From Phytophthora colocasiae (taxonomy: Eukaryota; Oomycota; Peronosporomycetes; Peronosporales; Peronosporaceae): a stretch of DNA of 64,000 bases. The translations under genes and the position numbers were made by a program. Position 1 is the first letter of the stretch. Every line of letters starts with the position of its first letter. Shown here in pieces: positions 32,368-44,700 of the stretch. The notes below the pieces were generated by a model. It was not told the DNA's origin. It ran no database searches and was given only the letters and a program-made list of their open reading frames with translations. The stretch covers positions 1 to 64,000 of the forward strand of contig JAGKQI010000023.1 in assembly GCA_018806915.1 (NCBI GenBank). Reading direction: 5' to 3'.

Positions 32368-33963
32368 ATGGCCAGGATAGTACGTCAGAAGTCCCGTGAA
32401 CATAGTGTAGCTGTGACGCTCTCAAAACTTCCGGGATTTCAGAGTCTCTGGTGTCCTGTCGCTCAGTGTGATTCCATCAGACTCAGAAATAGCCAACTGT
32501 CGTATCCCACAAACGGCCACATCCCGATTTCCTTTCTGACACACAAGTCAGAAGAAGATCCAGCAACCATGGGCTCTCCACCGGCTTCTACTACTGACAA
32601 CGCCTCGGGCACTGGGCCTGCTTCGGCATCCGTAGCGTCGCGAGGTGGTGGTGACGGTGCTCCCGCATCACCTGGTGGCAGCTCAAGCGCCCCAGCCTCA
32701 CAGTCGAGCGCGTCCGCCGCTCCGAAGCAGGGCGTCGATGCCGCTGACAGCGATGAGCACGTGAACATGCCGGATACTTCTGCGGCCTCTGTTCCTACGA
32801 GTCCTTCTTCTGGCGTCGCAGTTTCGTTCCCCAGAGGGCCACATATTCTCTCTACCACCGAGGTGGATGATCTGTTTGGGCCCGGACAACAACCGTTGGA
32901 CGAAGAGAAGTCCGACGTCCCTTCCAACTGGGTGGACCCCGAGCCAACGCCTGAAGGACGGCCATTCTTGGTTGGCGTTCCGGCGCTCGCTGAAGACTTT
33001 CGTGTGGGAAACCACATAGCGAACATCTACGGGGGACCAGGCGTTCTGGTGGGCCTCAAGGGCTTTACGCCGGCCGACATCTCGGAGCTTGAGCGCGTGA
33101 TTCCTGACTTCACCGAAGGTCAGATGCTCGTTCCACATGTAGACAGCCGTAACGGCATGAGTCTTGAACACACACATGGGGTCCGTTGACGTCCTCCGGG
33201 AATTGGCAGCAATCCTCCTGCACCTCCCTCATCAGCGTCTCGCTGAGCGGGTGTACAAGACGGGTTATCTGAAGCAGATGGCTGGCGCGCAACGTCGGCT
33301 TCGACTCCAAGTAGAGTCCCAGGGCGGTGCATCTCTGGTGGACACGGCCGCTATCCAGAACGAGTCCGAAGATCTCAAGCGTCAGTGGGTCTTCAACTGC
33401 CAGTATTGGCGTCATGAAGTGCTGGACGCCCGGCGTACTGCCAGTGAGGTCGAAGATCGTGTGAATGCGGAGTCCAAGAGTCTCGCGTCGCACTATCAGG
33501 ACCAGATAGATGCCCTGGAGGCCGAGAAGTCGGCCTTGGAAGAACGCCTGGAGGACTCTCGAGCGGAGGTCCGGTTGCTGGAAACTCGCCCCACGACCAC
33601 AGCCACAGACTCCTGGGGTTTTCTGGAGTACCTGTTTGAACACGGGGAGTTGAACGGCAGTTGGGTACGTCTTCGGGAGCTTCTGGTGAACTTCCAAGAG
33701 GGGAAGGCGCCGCCTGGAGACTGGGACACCATCATCAACGTGACTGCGATGGATCAGCGCAAGGCGGAAATCCCTGACTTCTCCAAGCGTCTGGCTAAAC
33801 ATCGGTCCGACCAAGCAGCAGCGGCCAAGAAATCGACCAAAGTGCTGGATCTGACGGGTGCTGGCAGTGGTGTGACGGTCTCCGGTGGGCATGCTGGCAG
33901 CTCCGAGAAGTCAGGCACTCGCCCGGTGAACAAGTCTGGGTCGCCTACCAGGTCAACCAAATC
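32368..33963 (+). pseudogene. Antisense gene of the outer element, copy 2, 5' part
   Basis: Repeats 13553-15145 almost base for base: N-terminal frame 32368-33189, then the overlapping frame from 33164 through the coiled coil and the VLDLTGAGSGV segment. At 33963 the sequence switches, within one base, to reverse-transcriptase sequence. Its missing 3' part lies on the minus strand at 39768-37994, which is diagnostic of an inversion. Differences from copy 1 include Val to Ala in GVDVADSD and Asn to Asp in PLNEEKSD. Confidence 0.8.
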
Positions 33964-34925
33964 ATACGCATGTGCATCGATTATCGATTGGTGAATGGTT
34001 TTATCCAGTTGTCGCGTTATCCGTTGCCCCTGATAGACGATCTGTTGATTGGTTTTGAGGCAGCACTGTGGTTTATGAGTCTGGATATGGCGAGTGGTTT
34101 TTGGGCTATTCGAATGACGGAGCGTGCAAGGCTGATCTCAGCGTTCATCTGCCCATTTGGACACTTCCAGTGGGTAAGAATGCCCTTCGGTCTGAAGAAC
34201 GCCCCTCTGGTGTATCAGGCTATGCTGGATAACTGCCTGTGGGGGTTCGTACGATTGTCACCTGAAGAGGAAGCCGAGGTTGACTCTGATGTGCTGGAAT
34301 TCCTGAAGTTAGAACCCCAGAACTCTGACGTACATGGTCTGATGTCTGGTGAACAACTTCAGAACTCTGATGAACACATGACGGAGGTTACGGTGCTCAC
34401 CGACCAAATGACTGTCTTTCAGAGGAACATCCCAGTCCCGTCCTTCATGGGACCGGTACTCGGTCGAAGTTCCTACATTGACGACATTGCTCATGGGGCG
34501 CCCACCTGGGATCAACTTTGCGAAGACTTGAACGCCTTGCTCTTCAGACTCAGATACTGGAACATTTATGTGAGCCTGCCCAAGAGCGAGTTTGGGAAAC
34601 TGACGATTCCTTATCTGTCGCATGAGATTAGTGCTGAAGGACTGAGAGCCACGCCGAAGATCGTCAAAGGAGTGGAGGAATTGCCCTTCCCGTCGACACT
34701 AAAGGGAGTACAGAGTTTCATGGGAAGTCTGAATTACTACAACAAGTTTATCGAAGGCTTACCGGTGATCGCTGCTGTGCTCTACGAGTTGTCTGATGAA
34801 CAGATTCGCGCTGGTCGAGATTTGGCTCGAGCTAAGGAAGCCTTTGAAATCCTGAAGCGCAAGATTGTCTCGACACCGCTCCTCAGACACCCAGATCGCA
34901 CCAGACCTTTCGTTATTATACCTCT
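33964..34925 (+). pseudogene. Reverse transcriptase, main part, outer element (inverted)
   Basis: Continues the RT whose N-terminus is on the minus strand at 39769. Motifs: MCIDYRLVNGF, WFMSLDMASGFWAI (first Asp), AFICPFGHFQWVRMPFGLKN and the active site RSSYIDDIAHGAPTWD. The connection follows (IPYLSHEISAEGLRATP, VQSFMGSLNYYNKFIEG). Between the palm motif ending NCLWGFV and YIDD lies an insertion of about 85 residues (SPEEEAEVDSDVLEFLKLEP ...). The matching place in the inner element also has extra sequence. A frameshift near 34921 separates RT from RNase H. Confidence 0.88.
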
Positions 34926-36095
34926 CATGCGAACCCGTGGGCTGCTTCAGCCGTCTTGGGACAGGAGTATGATGGAGTGATACACCCCGTACGGTTCACT
35001 GGACGTGTGCTGAATGAGGCAGAACTCCGGTATCACATCGCGGAGAAGGAGGTCATCGCGATCCTCAGGGTTCTGGAGAACTTTCGGGCTCTGGTAAACA
35101 CGAGTCCCGTGATCACGGTGTACACCAGACATTCGGTGTTGAAATGGCTCCTGACATCCAGTTCGGCTGATGGTCGGAACGTGAAGTGGGGGTTGAAGTT
35201 GTCACATTGGAACTTGGAGATTCGCAGGATCCAGCGAGATGAAGACGGTCTCCCAGCTATTCTTGGAGCGGGCATCATACCCCGTGAAAACCTCGATGAG
35301 GTCTCTGAAAACCTCATCCCCGTCAAGGGGCGAGTCAAACCTCCAGCGCCCATTAGCGTGGAGATGCTAGAGGCTGACTACCGAGGTTGTGTTCTGAGTT
35401 TTGATGGTGCCGCCAAGACATCCACTCGCCTGGGAAGCTGCGGATGTGTGCTCTGCTACCAGGTTGGAACATCCTGGAAGCCCAAGGGTTCTCTCTGAAA
35501 GACGTCACGGTGAATGACTCAGAATACTGTGGTTTGATCAATGGATTGAAGTTGGCTTTGGAACGTGGTATCCGAGACTTGGTGGTTGTCGGAGACTCCC
35601 CAACAGGCTCAAGGTCTGATTAATTGTAATCAGCCGAACCTGCAGCGGAAACTGGCCGAGTTTGAGTCTCTGAAGATCAAGTTCCAGTCTCTGAAGCTAG
35701 TGCACGTGAAGCGTGAGTTCAATCAAGCAGCGGACTATTTGACGTCCAAGACTCTTGTCCTTGGTGAGTCCTGGCAAGTTCAAGACCCTGACGAACTGAC
35801 TCATCTGAAATTGGTGTCCAAGATCCCAGAGAAGCTGATGAGGCCTCCCGAAGTGATGTCTTCTGAAGCTCCGGACGATGTTCACCAGACCTCTGGTGAA
35901 CACGATTGTACACCGGAGATCGATGACCCAGGGCCAGAGTCTGCACCCCTGCCTCATGCTGCCAAGGTGCTTGCTGCCATCACTCGTGCACGCAATCAGG
36001 AAGAAGCAAACCTACCAGACGATGTAGAAGCTCGTGAACCCATGGGCCCATTGGAGTTCCAGGAAGAACGCTGGAGGAGGATCAAAGTTCACTAG
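34926..36095 (+). pseudogene. Tandem RNase H domains, outer element (inverted)
   Basis: First domain: SHANPWAASAVLGQEYDG, then AEKEVIAILRVLENF, with the Asp motif changed to VYTRHSVLKWLL, so it is likely non-catalytic as in the inner element. Second, archaeal-type domain: CVLSFDGAAKTSTRLGSCGC, then after a frameshift near 35470 NDSEYCGLINGLKLALERG and LVVVGDS. After another shift near 35600 come QQAQGLINCNQPNLQRKLAEF and LVHVKREFNQAADYLTSK. All acidic positions of the second domain are present. A Pro/Glu-rich linker leads to integrase. Two frameshifts make it inactive. Confidence 0.82.
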
Positions 36096-36143
36096 ACTCA
36101 AGATGTTCATCTGGCAGAACTCATCAAGTTCCTTAAGGGTGAC

Positions 36144-37695
36144 GTGGGAGATCTATCACGACCCCGAGTAAGGAAGCTTGCCAGGATTGCCGATGATTTC
36201 ATCTTGGATTCCAGAGATGTTTTGTACCGCCTCAGCCGTGCTACCAGGGAACGTCCGAGGGACATGATCGATGAGCTCAGACTTGTGGTTCCCAGAGACT
36301 TGCACGCCGATATGCTGCACTATGCTCATGGGGATTACCAGGGTGCTCACCAGGGAATCAAACGTACGTTCGAGAAGCTGAGCTCCGAGTTCTACTGGAT
36401 CGGTATGTACGCTGATGTGGAAAGGTTTGTCAAGGAGTGTATGGATTGTGCTAGCGGCAAGGGGCGTCCCCCGAATCCTGGACCGTCGCCCGGCAATATC
36501 GAGCCCAGTCGACCTTTTGAAGTGGTGTCCATGGATTTCGTGACGCACATGCCAAAGTCTGCCAGAGGCAACACGTTCCTGTTATTGTTCCAAGACATGT
36601 TCTCAGGCTATGTGATGTGCAAGCCTATGAGTATTACTACGGCTCAAGATGTCGCTGAGGCCTACGAGGAACGTGTCTTCCGGAACTTCGGAGCTAGTTC
36701 CCTGATACGCCATGATCAAGATCCTCGGTTCATGAGTGAAGTGTCCAGGTGTTTCCGGCAGACAACGAGCGACTCTGGCGCACCGTCCCCAGGCGAACGG
36801 CCAGCAAGAGCGGTCTGTTCAGACGGTCGTGCGTGCCATCAAGGCCTACATCGCCGAAGCTGACCAGACTGATTGGGACGATCACGCCGAACGCCTGATG
36901 TTCGCATTGAACACCTCCTTTGATGCGACCCGTCTGGAAACACCTTTCTTTCTGGTGCACGGATGGGATGCTCATGGGACTGTGTCCGCGATGCTTGGTC
37001 CAAAGCCTTCTGGCGTACAAGAGCGCACTGCTTATGAGTGGCGTCGGAAGATGCAACGAGATTACAGCTACGCTCAAGCCTGTGCCGAGGAACTTCAGAA
37101 GAAGGCCAAGCGGGAGCGTTCTGAAGAACAGACCCGAAAGTGGAAGTTGTCGGAACGTCTGAAGTCCGGATTTGCCGTCGGTGACGCCGTGTGGTTATAC
37201 ATCCCCAAGGTACAAACGGGGTTGAGTCGGAAACTCGCACACATGTGGCATGGTCCTTTCCGGATTGAGGAGATGTTGGATGATTTTCGTGTGAAACTGA
37301 AGGTCGAGGACACCGGGTATCGGGTGAACCCTTGGGTTCATATAAGTCGCCTGAAACCGAGAGCCTTGTTTCCCAGAAGACCGACCGTGGAACTCGATGT
37401 CCATGAGGATGATGACTTCGATGCAGCGCTGTTACCAGAAGACAGTTGGGAGCCCGACACCGAGAATGACGAATACGAAGTGGAAAAGATACTAGACACT
37501 CGGTGGAGCAAGCGTACCAGAACCTCCAAGAGACTTCGCGAATATCTGGTCAAGTGGAAGGGGTACGACGAGACAGAGTGGCTACCCTTGTCAAAGCTGA
37601 ACTGTGGCGCTTTGCTATATGAGTTCAATCAGAGCGCACGAGCGCGAGCTCGTTTCCAAGCAATGCAAGCTGGAGATGATCACCCCAGAGTTTAA
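36144..37695 (+). pseudogene. Integrase with chromodomain, outer element (inverted)
   Basis: Zinc-binding part HYAHGDYQGAHQGIKRTFEKL ... CMDCASGKGR. The catalytic core has VSMDFVTHMP, IRHDQDPRFMSEV and, after a frameshift near 36760, ANGQQERSVQ. Then comes the gypsy C-terminal motif (VWLYIPKVQTGLSRKLAHMWHGPFRI). A chromodomain closes it: YEVEKILDTRWSKRTRTSK ... YLVKWKGYDETEWLPLSKLNCG. It ends at TAA 37695 with the tail FQAMQAGDDHPRV. Apart from the one frameshift it is well preserved and clearly homologous to the inner element's integrase. Confidence 0.9.
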
Positions 37696-37993
37696 ACTCT
37701 AAAACCTATTCTGAAAACTCCGGTGAACAGTGATGTTCACCAGACGATGTACTTCAGAGATGAGGTGTCTGAGAGACATGTCTTTCGGAAATGTGATTTC
37801 GGGGATACGTGACTCCCGGAGATGGTGATTGTTATGTGATTTTGTATGGAGATGATTTTGTGGTTGTGTGTGTATGATGGAATTTTACGAGTGGATTATG
37901 ATGATGCTATGAGAAGAAGATTACTGGACGACATATGAGGATGTTGAAGGAGAAAGTCGTCGGGGAACTATATTGGGAATTGTTACTACGCTA
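37696..37993. other. Tail-to-tail spacer between pol and the antisense gene, outer element
   Basis: About 300 bp between the pol stop and the end of the antisense frame. Holds GTTCACCAGACGATG and several CTGAAAACTCCGG-type words, but no open frame. No clear polyadenylation signal recognised. Confidence 0.5.
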
Positions 37994-39768
37994 CTATATG
38001 CAGACGACTAAGTTGTTCTGGAAGAAGAAGTGTAATTCCCCGGAAATGTCGTGAAGCGTACACCAGACTTCTGGCGTACTTACTTCAGAGAGACAGGATT
38101 TTCGGCGCGTTCCGCAGGCGTCAGAGCTTGTTTCCGGAGATCGGATGGCACGAATTACATCCAGTCCTTGTCGGCAGACGCTGTGGCCCACTGCGTGCGC
38201 GCCGGTTCCGCCGTCGATGGCTTCAAGTTGCTTGCGCAAGCTCAGGCACTTGGGACCTCCGATCTCACGCGCACGTGGGTCCTGCCAGATCCATGGGCAA
38301 TATTTGTCCGGGATCTTCCAGATGCCAGGCTCGAACATGAGCGTCTCCGGAAAATCCTTGTGCTTCAGAATCTTGGATACTGCCCCTCGGTATTGGCGTA
38401 GTAGAGACGCGCGACGAAGTCCGCGTTCCTTGTGCTGTTCAGCGGACAGCAGGTCTTCATCGGGATCCATTATCACCCAGTGAGTGCGTTCCCACAACGC
38501 TTGAGCGTGCTTGTTCATGAGAGACGCGAGTTCTTCGATGTCCGCCTGAACCAAGGGACAGAGATCGTCACGCCGGTGAAAATATAGCTCGGTCCGGCGG
38601 TTCTGGTACATGACCTCCCAGGGAGCTGGCACTTCGTCCAGCAAAGCTTGGTACTTCTTGGAGTTCCAGCGTTTCTTGAGGCGTGCCAGACTGTGTCTGT
38701 GGGGCTCGAAGTCTGGGAACCCTGGAGTCTGCCCGATGGACGTCTTGGTGTCACTTGTCGGCTGGACCAGGATGCCGTAGTACAGCCACGATGAACAATG
38801 TGTGTCCGGGGCCTCAACCGTCAGCAATGCCTTTGGCATCAGCGACTTGTACGACTTGGATACCAGACTTGACTTCCGGAGTTTACCAGAAGGTCGCTTG
38901 CCCGAAGAACTCTTAGGCGACTTGGAGTCTTGAGACTTCTTGTCCTTGGAGCTCGACTTGGGCGAACCACCGGACTTCTTGCTTTTGAGACTTGACGTGG
39001 AAGTGCCACCGGACTTCTGACTGCCTGACTTGGATCGGGATGTCTCGTGTACACTACCCCGCTTGGATTTCTTGGTGGGGATTATCGGACCCGAGTCGTC
39101 TGAATCGCTGGACTCGTAGTCTCGCGGACGCTTGTTACCGGCATGCGAATGACCGTCAGACTCATCGTCGTCAGAGTCATCGCTGTTGCCACTTGACTTT
39201 TCGTCGTCAGATTCACTTTCGCTGGATACAGATTCTTGTTCACCAGACTCCTTGAAGTCCGGGTCCTTCTGAGGGTCATCCTCTGTGGACTCAGGCTCAC
39301 TGATAGGATACGGGACGTGAGCGTCCAGTGTCTCCCAGACCGGTGGCTCCACATCGTTCTTCTGAAGACGGCGCAGTTCCTCCTCAGCCATCTTGTAATA
39401 CGTCTCTGGGACGTACGAAGTCCACGGGGTCTGATTCAGCTTGCGCCAGTACATCATGCTCACTAGCATTTGTACCAAGGGGCGCCCCGTGAACAGGCTG
39501 TGGGCAGGCTTGTCAGTGCGCAGCCACTTCATCGCTGTCTCGTAAGAAATGCCGGCGAGGAGAGCCAAGCGCAAGTCTGGACGAACTTCTTCCCAGACGA
39601 CTCCAGCCGGTAACATAGTGTGAACTGCGTCCTTGGACACCGGAGACTTGGCGTTCGCCGGACGCACCGAATCGATGCCCGGCGTATAGTTCTTGGGGCG
39701 ATCCTGAGGAACACGAACCCGATGTTTCCCAGAAGGTCTGGTAGGCTTGGGTGGCGGAGAACCGGAAG
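37994..39768 (-). pseudogene. Antisense gene of the outer element, 3' part (inverted)
   Basis: About 590 open codons: Pro/Ser-rich start, then VRPANAKSPVSKDAVHTMLP and VWEEVRPDLRLALLAGISYE. A long acidic Ser/Asp tract follows (SESESDDEKSSGNSDDSDDD) and a Lys/Ser-rich basic tract. The C-terminal domain has SWLYYGILVQPTSDTKTS, LYFHRRDDLCPLVQADIEEL, ALWERTHWVIMDPDEDLL and FEPGIWKIPDKYCPWIW. This is the complete form of the region truncated in copy 1. The acidic and basic tracts suggest nucleic-acid or chromatin contact, but that is only inference. The C-terminal domain pairs with HRRAGTP...YWESTHY of the inner element. Confidence 0.7.
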
Positions 39769-41646
39769 ATCCACGCCATTCTTCTTGAGGACAATCACAA
39801 TTGGTGATGCCCAGGGCGAAGTCGAGTACTCTATGAGTCCGGTCTCCAGGAGCTTCTTCAGAAGTTCGTACACCTTGATCATCAGGTGAGGGGCAACAGA
39901 CCTCGGACGTTGGGCAACAGGTTTTGCATCTCCCACGTCCAAGTCACAGACCACGCCCCTTGCCGGGGCAGGTGCGGCATTGCCGTCTCCCAGAAAGATT
40001 TTCCGATGATACTTCAGGATGTCTCTGAGTTTCTGCTCCATTTCCGGTGTTGTTTTCTCGGGTACTCCGACGTCAGCCTTGTCGATGTCGCATTCAGGGG
40101 TCAAATCTTCCAATTCAGGTAGCATAACCAGTTGGTCACGTAATTGAGAGAGTAGCTCTGTTCCTTCCCGTATGTAGACACCGGGCTCCAGATCCAGTTC
40201 TTCATTCGTGACTCGCATGCACCGCTCGTACTCGGCTCGGAGCTTTTCCACAGGGGTGCCTGGCATACTCTGGATTGGGATGTCCCATGAGCAGTCTGTC
40301 GGATCCTCATCTCCCATGGACAGTTCACCAGAAACGCTCAGGGTGACTTCATCCTCGATAACGTTACTCGAAATTCCAGACGTGGTTCCGGAGCCTTTCG
40401 GAGTCGTTTTCTCTGATGACGATCCCAGATCTCCGGTGTCCACAGCGGTATCTCGGGTCTCCTCTTTTCCGGCATCCACCCAATCATCGGTCTGCGTAGC
40501 CACATCCAAAGCGAAACGAACTCGTTTTGTTCGTGGGACCGAAGTAGGCCTCACAAACTGTACTCGAGCATTGTCCAGCCTTGGGCGCTGTAAGATCTTA
40601 GTGGGCCACGGGTATACCGGGTGATCCACACACGGAGGTTGAGGTATCAGATCCTCCAAGTCAGCTTCGGCCTTCAGACGTTTCTTCGTCTCTGGTGACG
40701 GAGTGTTCTCCAGGATCAAAACTTCCCAGTCACGATAAGCTGCAGAGCCTGGCCGTACAAAGCGACCATGTCGTGGAAAAAATCCATACTCCACAATCCT
40801 TGCAACGTCAGAACATTCATTCACCCAAGTATTCTGGTCGGAGATGTTCACCACGCGCACCGCCACAGGCCATGACCGGGCTGCATAAATCAGTTGAGTC
40901 ACCCAACGATCTCCACGTCCCGCCCACACGACTTTTCGTTGTGGGTTCGTCGGACCATAGTCAATGCGAACCACAAATTCTTCACCAGGTCTCAGAAGCA
41001 CAGCTTCACTTGGTCTGATGGACCTGTTCCTGCCGATATGATCACCAGGCTCCCAGCTGCACATCATCACCACGACTTCATCTGGCATAGATACCAGTCC
41101 CTCACGAACACTGATCCTCAGACCAGCCGCGAACATAAATCCCATTCCCAATAGCACGTTTATACCTTCGCCGATATTCGCAACCCAGACATCAACAATG
41201 TAAACCACTCTCGGTCCGAGAGTCAGCTTGATTTCGGCACTGGCGCCAATGTACGTCGGAACTCCTCCCATCCCAGACACTCTTGTTTGTTTGTGTGACT
41301 TGAGCCTGAGTCCGATCTTACGCGCAAAGTCGTAACTCAGGATGTTGATAGTCGCACCGGTGTCCAGGAGAATCTTGGTCCGATGATCATTGACAGCGCC
41401 ATGCACCATAACCACATCACGCTTCGCAGGATCAGGGTAGTGATCCTCCCACCAGCCATAACATTCCCCGTCTTTCAGACGAAACTGGATTGTGTCGTCC
41501 GGAGGCGGTTCATTGTCTCTCGGAAAGTCCGATGAACTGTCTCTCAGACGCGGAATTTCTGAAGACATGGCTGATTCTTGAGCTAAAGCGGTCATGCAAT
41601 GTTGATTTTTAGGTTGGGTCGTTTTCAGCTCCGGTCCTACGTACAC
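39769..41646 (-). pseudogene. Protease, linker and RT N-terminus, outer element
   Basis: Protease with KILLDTGATINILSYDFARK and INVLLGMGFMFAAGLRISV. Then a linker of about 400 residues, partly Ser/Thr/Asp/Glu-rich. RT begins with LLETGLIEYSTSPWASPIVI and breaks off after LKKNGVD at 39769. The open frame continues to 39529 only because the joined, inverted antisense-gene sequence happens to be open in this phase. It follows the gag stop at 41712 directly. Confidence 0.85.
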
Positions 41647-41711
41647 TAGAACACATAACTCTGGGGGTGTGCCTTGCCCGGCGCGTTTCGGATCCCCATC
41701 CGACGGGCTTG

Positions 41712-44700
41712 CTAGTTTAACTGTTTCCCAGAGTCAGCCTCGTCACCCAGGAGTTTTTCCAGTAGGTGATCCGGCAGGTCCTTCAGTGTACCTTGACGGG
41801 CTAGGTTCTTGAGGGATTCCAGGGTATTGATGTCTTCGCATGGTCTCCCAGAGTGCACCTTTCCGCAAACCTCACACGGCGGTACTCGGCACATCCTGCT
41901 CGGGTGACCTTTCTCCTGACATCTGTCACAGACAAGGTCTCTCCAGCAGTTCTCTTCTGAATGACCCGAGCGGCGACACTTCTCGCAGAACTTGTTCCAG
42001 TAGTCAGGGTTATCGCGCCGTGTCTGCTGGAAGTCTTGACCTGATGATCCTCGGGGAGACTGGGGCGGCGGTCGCCATCCCATGTTGTCCATGACCCGAT
42101 AAACTTCGTTTGTCAGAGTCTGAGTCCAGTCAGCACCACTAGGCGCCTGAGAGGCAGCCTGTACACCAGACGAAGATTGTACACCAGACATCTCGCGATC
42201 GTATTCTGACGACGAAGCTCTGGCATCCTTCTCTTGAGTTCTGGTATCCGCATCGACATCGTCAGAGGCATCCGGGTCTGCTTCTCGGGCGACGTAAGTT
42301 TTTCCCATACGCTTTGGCTTAAACTGTCCGCGTGGGAGGTTGTCCGCTCGGAAGTCCCGACGTCTGGTGGTCGTAGTATCCTGATCAGCAGTTCGCCAGA
42401 CATATTCGTCCTGTTGCAAAGCATATTCCAAGTCCGAGATACTCCTGAACTTCCGGCCTTGTAACGCGATCTTCAGACGCTCGTCCTTCAGCTTGGTGAT
42501 GTACCTCAGAACGTGTTTCTCCAGGCGTCTGGAAGATTTTCTGAAGTCCACCTCAGCTTTTCTGGCGGCCGAGTTCAGGCGATAGAAGAAGTCCAACGGA
42601 GTCTCGGAACTCTTCATTTCCATCGTGAAATATCTCTCGGAGTATGATGACCGGGCCTTGCAATAACGCCTGCGAAACTCCGATGATAATTCCTTCCAGT
42701 CACGGGAAACGCTCTTCGGAAGCTGGTTGAACCAATCTCTGGCAGACACCGGGAGCTTCAGCTTGAGTTCCTGTATGCGGGTCTTGTTCGTCCATGCTCC
42801 CTGAGATGCCATGTTCACGAAGCGCTCCCACCAGTGAACCCGTTCCCGTAACGTCGCTCGGGGATCAAATTCTCCGATGATACTTGAGTTTATAAAGGGC
42901 CTCATGGTCAGCAGAGTCGCTCCAGCTTGTCCATGGGACGCAGAAGTCAGGTTAACAACCTCCGGAGGATCCAAGCCATCAGAAGACGAATCACTGGAGT
43001 CCGAGCTTGAGTCACTGGAGCTTCCACCCGGGTCTGGGTCATTTCTGCGTCTTCCTGGCTTCCGAGGAGCGTCTCGACCATCTTCCGAGCGTCTTTCACT
43101 GGGTTTCCGGTGTCCATCGGGCCTGGGAGTCGCTGGGCGCCTTCCTTCGGTCTTGACCTCGGTCAGGGGAGCCGCTTGAGCCGTCTGGGTCGTCGTAGCG
43201 GCCGCGGTGGCCGCGCCATGCCTTCCAGCCTTCGCGCGCTTGGTGTCGGTCGATCTCCGTAAGGGAAGAGGCGTATGGAAGGCCTCCGTCGTTTTAATGG
43301 GTGTAACCCTACCCCTGCTGGCGACTCCTTCTGATCCCCTAACCCCCGGTGTGCAATCCTCCGTATCCCGACTGTTCACCAGAAGTCCGGTTGCCGGTTT
43401 AGGGTCATGTTCACCGGAGATCCGACTTGAAGTTGCTACTTCAGGGTGGGCGACCCCTTGAACTTGGGACAATGTTGCACGAAGGTTCCTCAATTCTGCG
43501 GCCTGAAAACGCTGCATGTTCTGGGAACTTTCCCGCTCCCTGTCGCGCTCCGACTCCACGTCGTGCACCCGCTGTCGTAAGGTCTCCATTTGCGAAATCC
43601 AGTCACGTTTCAGCTCGTCTGCCCAACGCGCACGTTCGGCTTCGGCCTCGGCTTCCCGTTGTTTCCAGCGATCTGCAAACTCGGTCTCCAGACGCTGTAC
43701 ATCGGAAAACTGTTCACCACAAACTTGTTCATCGGACACGTGTCTCTCGGACGATTTCGAATGGTACTAGAGCTTGGACTCTGACGCTTGACTCCGACGT
43801 TCTTCCAAGTCATCCACGCGTCTCTGGGCTTCCAGTGTGGCGCTCTCAGACTCGAGTAGTCGGTCGGTAAGTGTCTGGATCTGCTGGCGCGTATCAAGTT
43901 CCCGTTGTTCACGTCGACGTTCACGCTCCATGGATTCCAGACGTTCTCTGGCCAGAAATTCCTTCTGCTCCTGTTCCATTCGACGCTGCCATTCCTGTTG
44001 CTGCCGCATTGCGTTCAGTTCGATCTGCGCTGGGCCTGATCTCTGGGAACTTCGTGTGTGGCTTGACGCAACGGAACTCAAGCGTCTGGAAGACACTTTC
44101 TGGTGATCCTCGCTCTTCAGACTCTGATGTCTGCTCTGGTGTCTTCTCCCACGACTCGAGACGGACGATGATGGAGTTTCCGGCGTCCGGTGAACAGAAT
44201 CTCTGGTGGACAACTGTCTCTCGGACTTCACTTCTGGAAACTCCGGCTTCTCTTCCAACATCTCGAAGTCATCGGGCTCCGACTTCACCGGCATCAGTGT
44301 TCGTGTCACGTGGATTCCCATAGACTCTCCGGCGAGCATTCCCCCGGCATCAGCACCTTGGGCGATCATCGCCAGACCTCCGACAGACAACGGCATACGC
44401 CCCTCGACTCATGGACATCAGCGACGAGTCTGTGGAGCTTCCACGAGAGGTCTGAAGTCCCGACGAGTGGTACGCAAGGTCCCAATAACACTTGGCACAG
44501 GCGCGTCAGTCGTCAGAGAGCTACCTCGATCTTCAGACATTGGCACGCCAGACTCCAAACGAGTGCTATCAGAGTGACTCTCGTATACCGGCAGCGAACT
44601 CAGCGACGGCGTCGACAGTGCAGATGGTGTCGCCGAGACTTGCGGGCGCGGCGGGCCATGCTGCAGGCGCTTGGACTGCGGCGGTTCTCCACTGCTGGAC

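Larger units (their letters stand above)
33964..39768. other. 5.8-kb inverted segment inside the outer element
   Basis: Left junction: CCAAATC (antisense gene) meets ATACGCATG (RT, codons IRM of GVD-IRMCIDYR). Right junction: the complement of CTTCCGGTTCTCC (antisense gene) meets ATCCACGCC (RT, codons GVD). Copy 1 of the antisense gene (15140-15160) shows the unrearranged sequence CCAAATCTTCCGG. Breakpoints are therefore known to within one duplicated base, and no repeat is visible at them. Confidence 0.93.

Noticed and set aside
39529..39768. Extension of the outer pol frame beyond the inversion point
   Set aside because: Out-of-phase reading of the joined antisense-gene sequence; it is chimeric, not an RT part.
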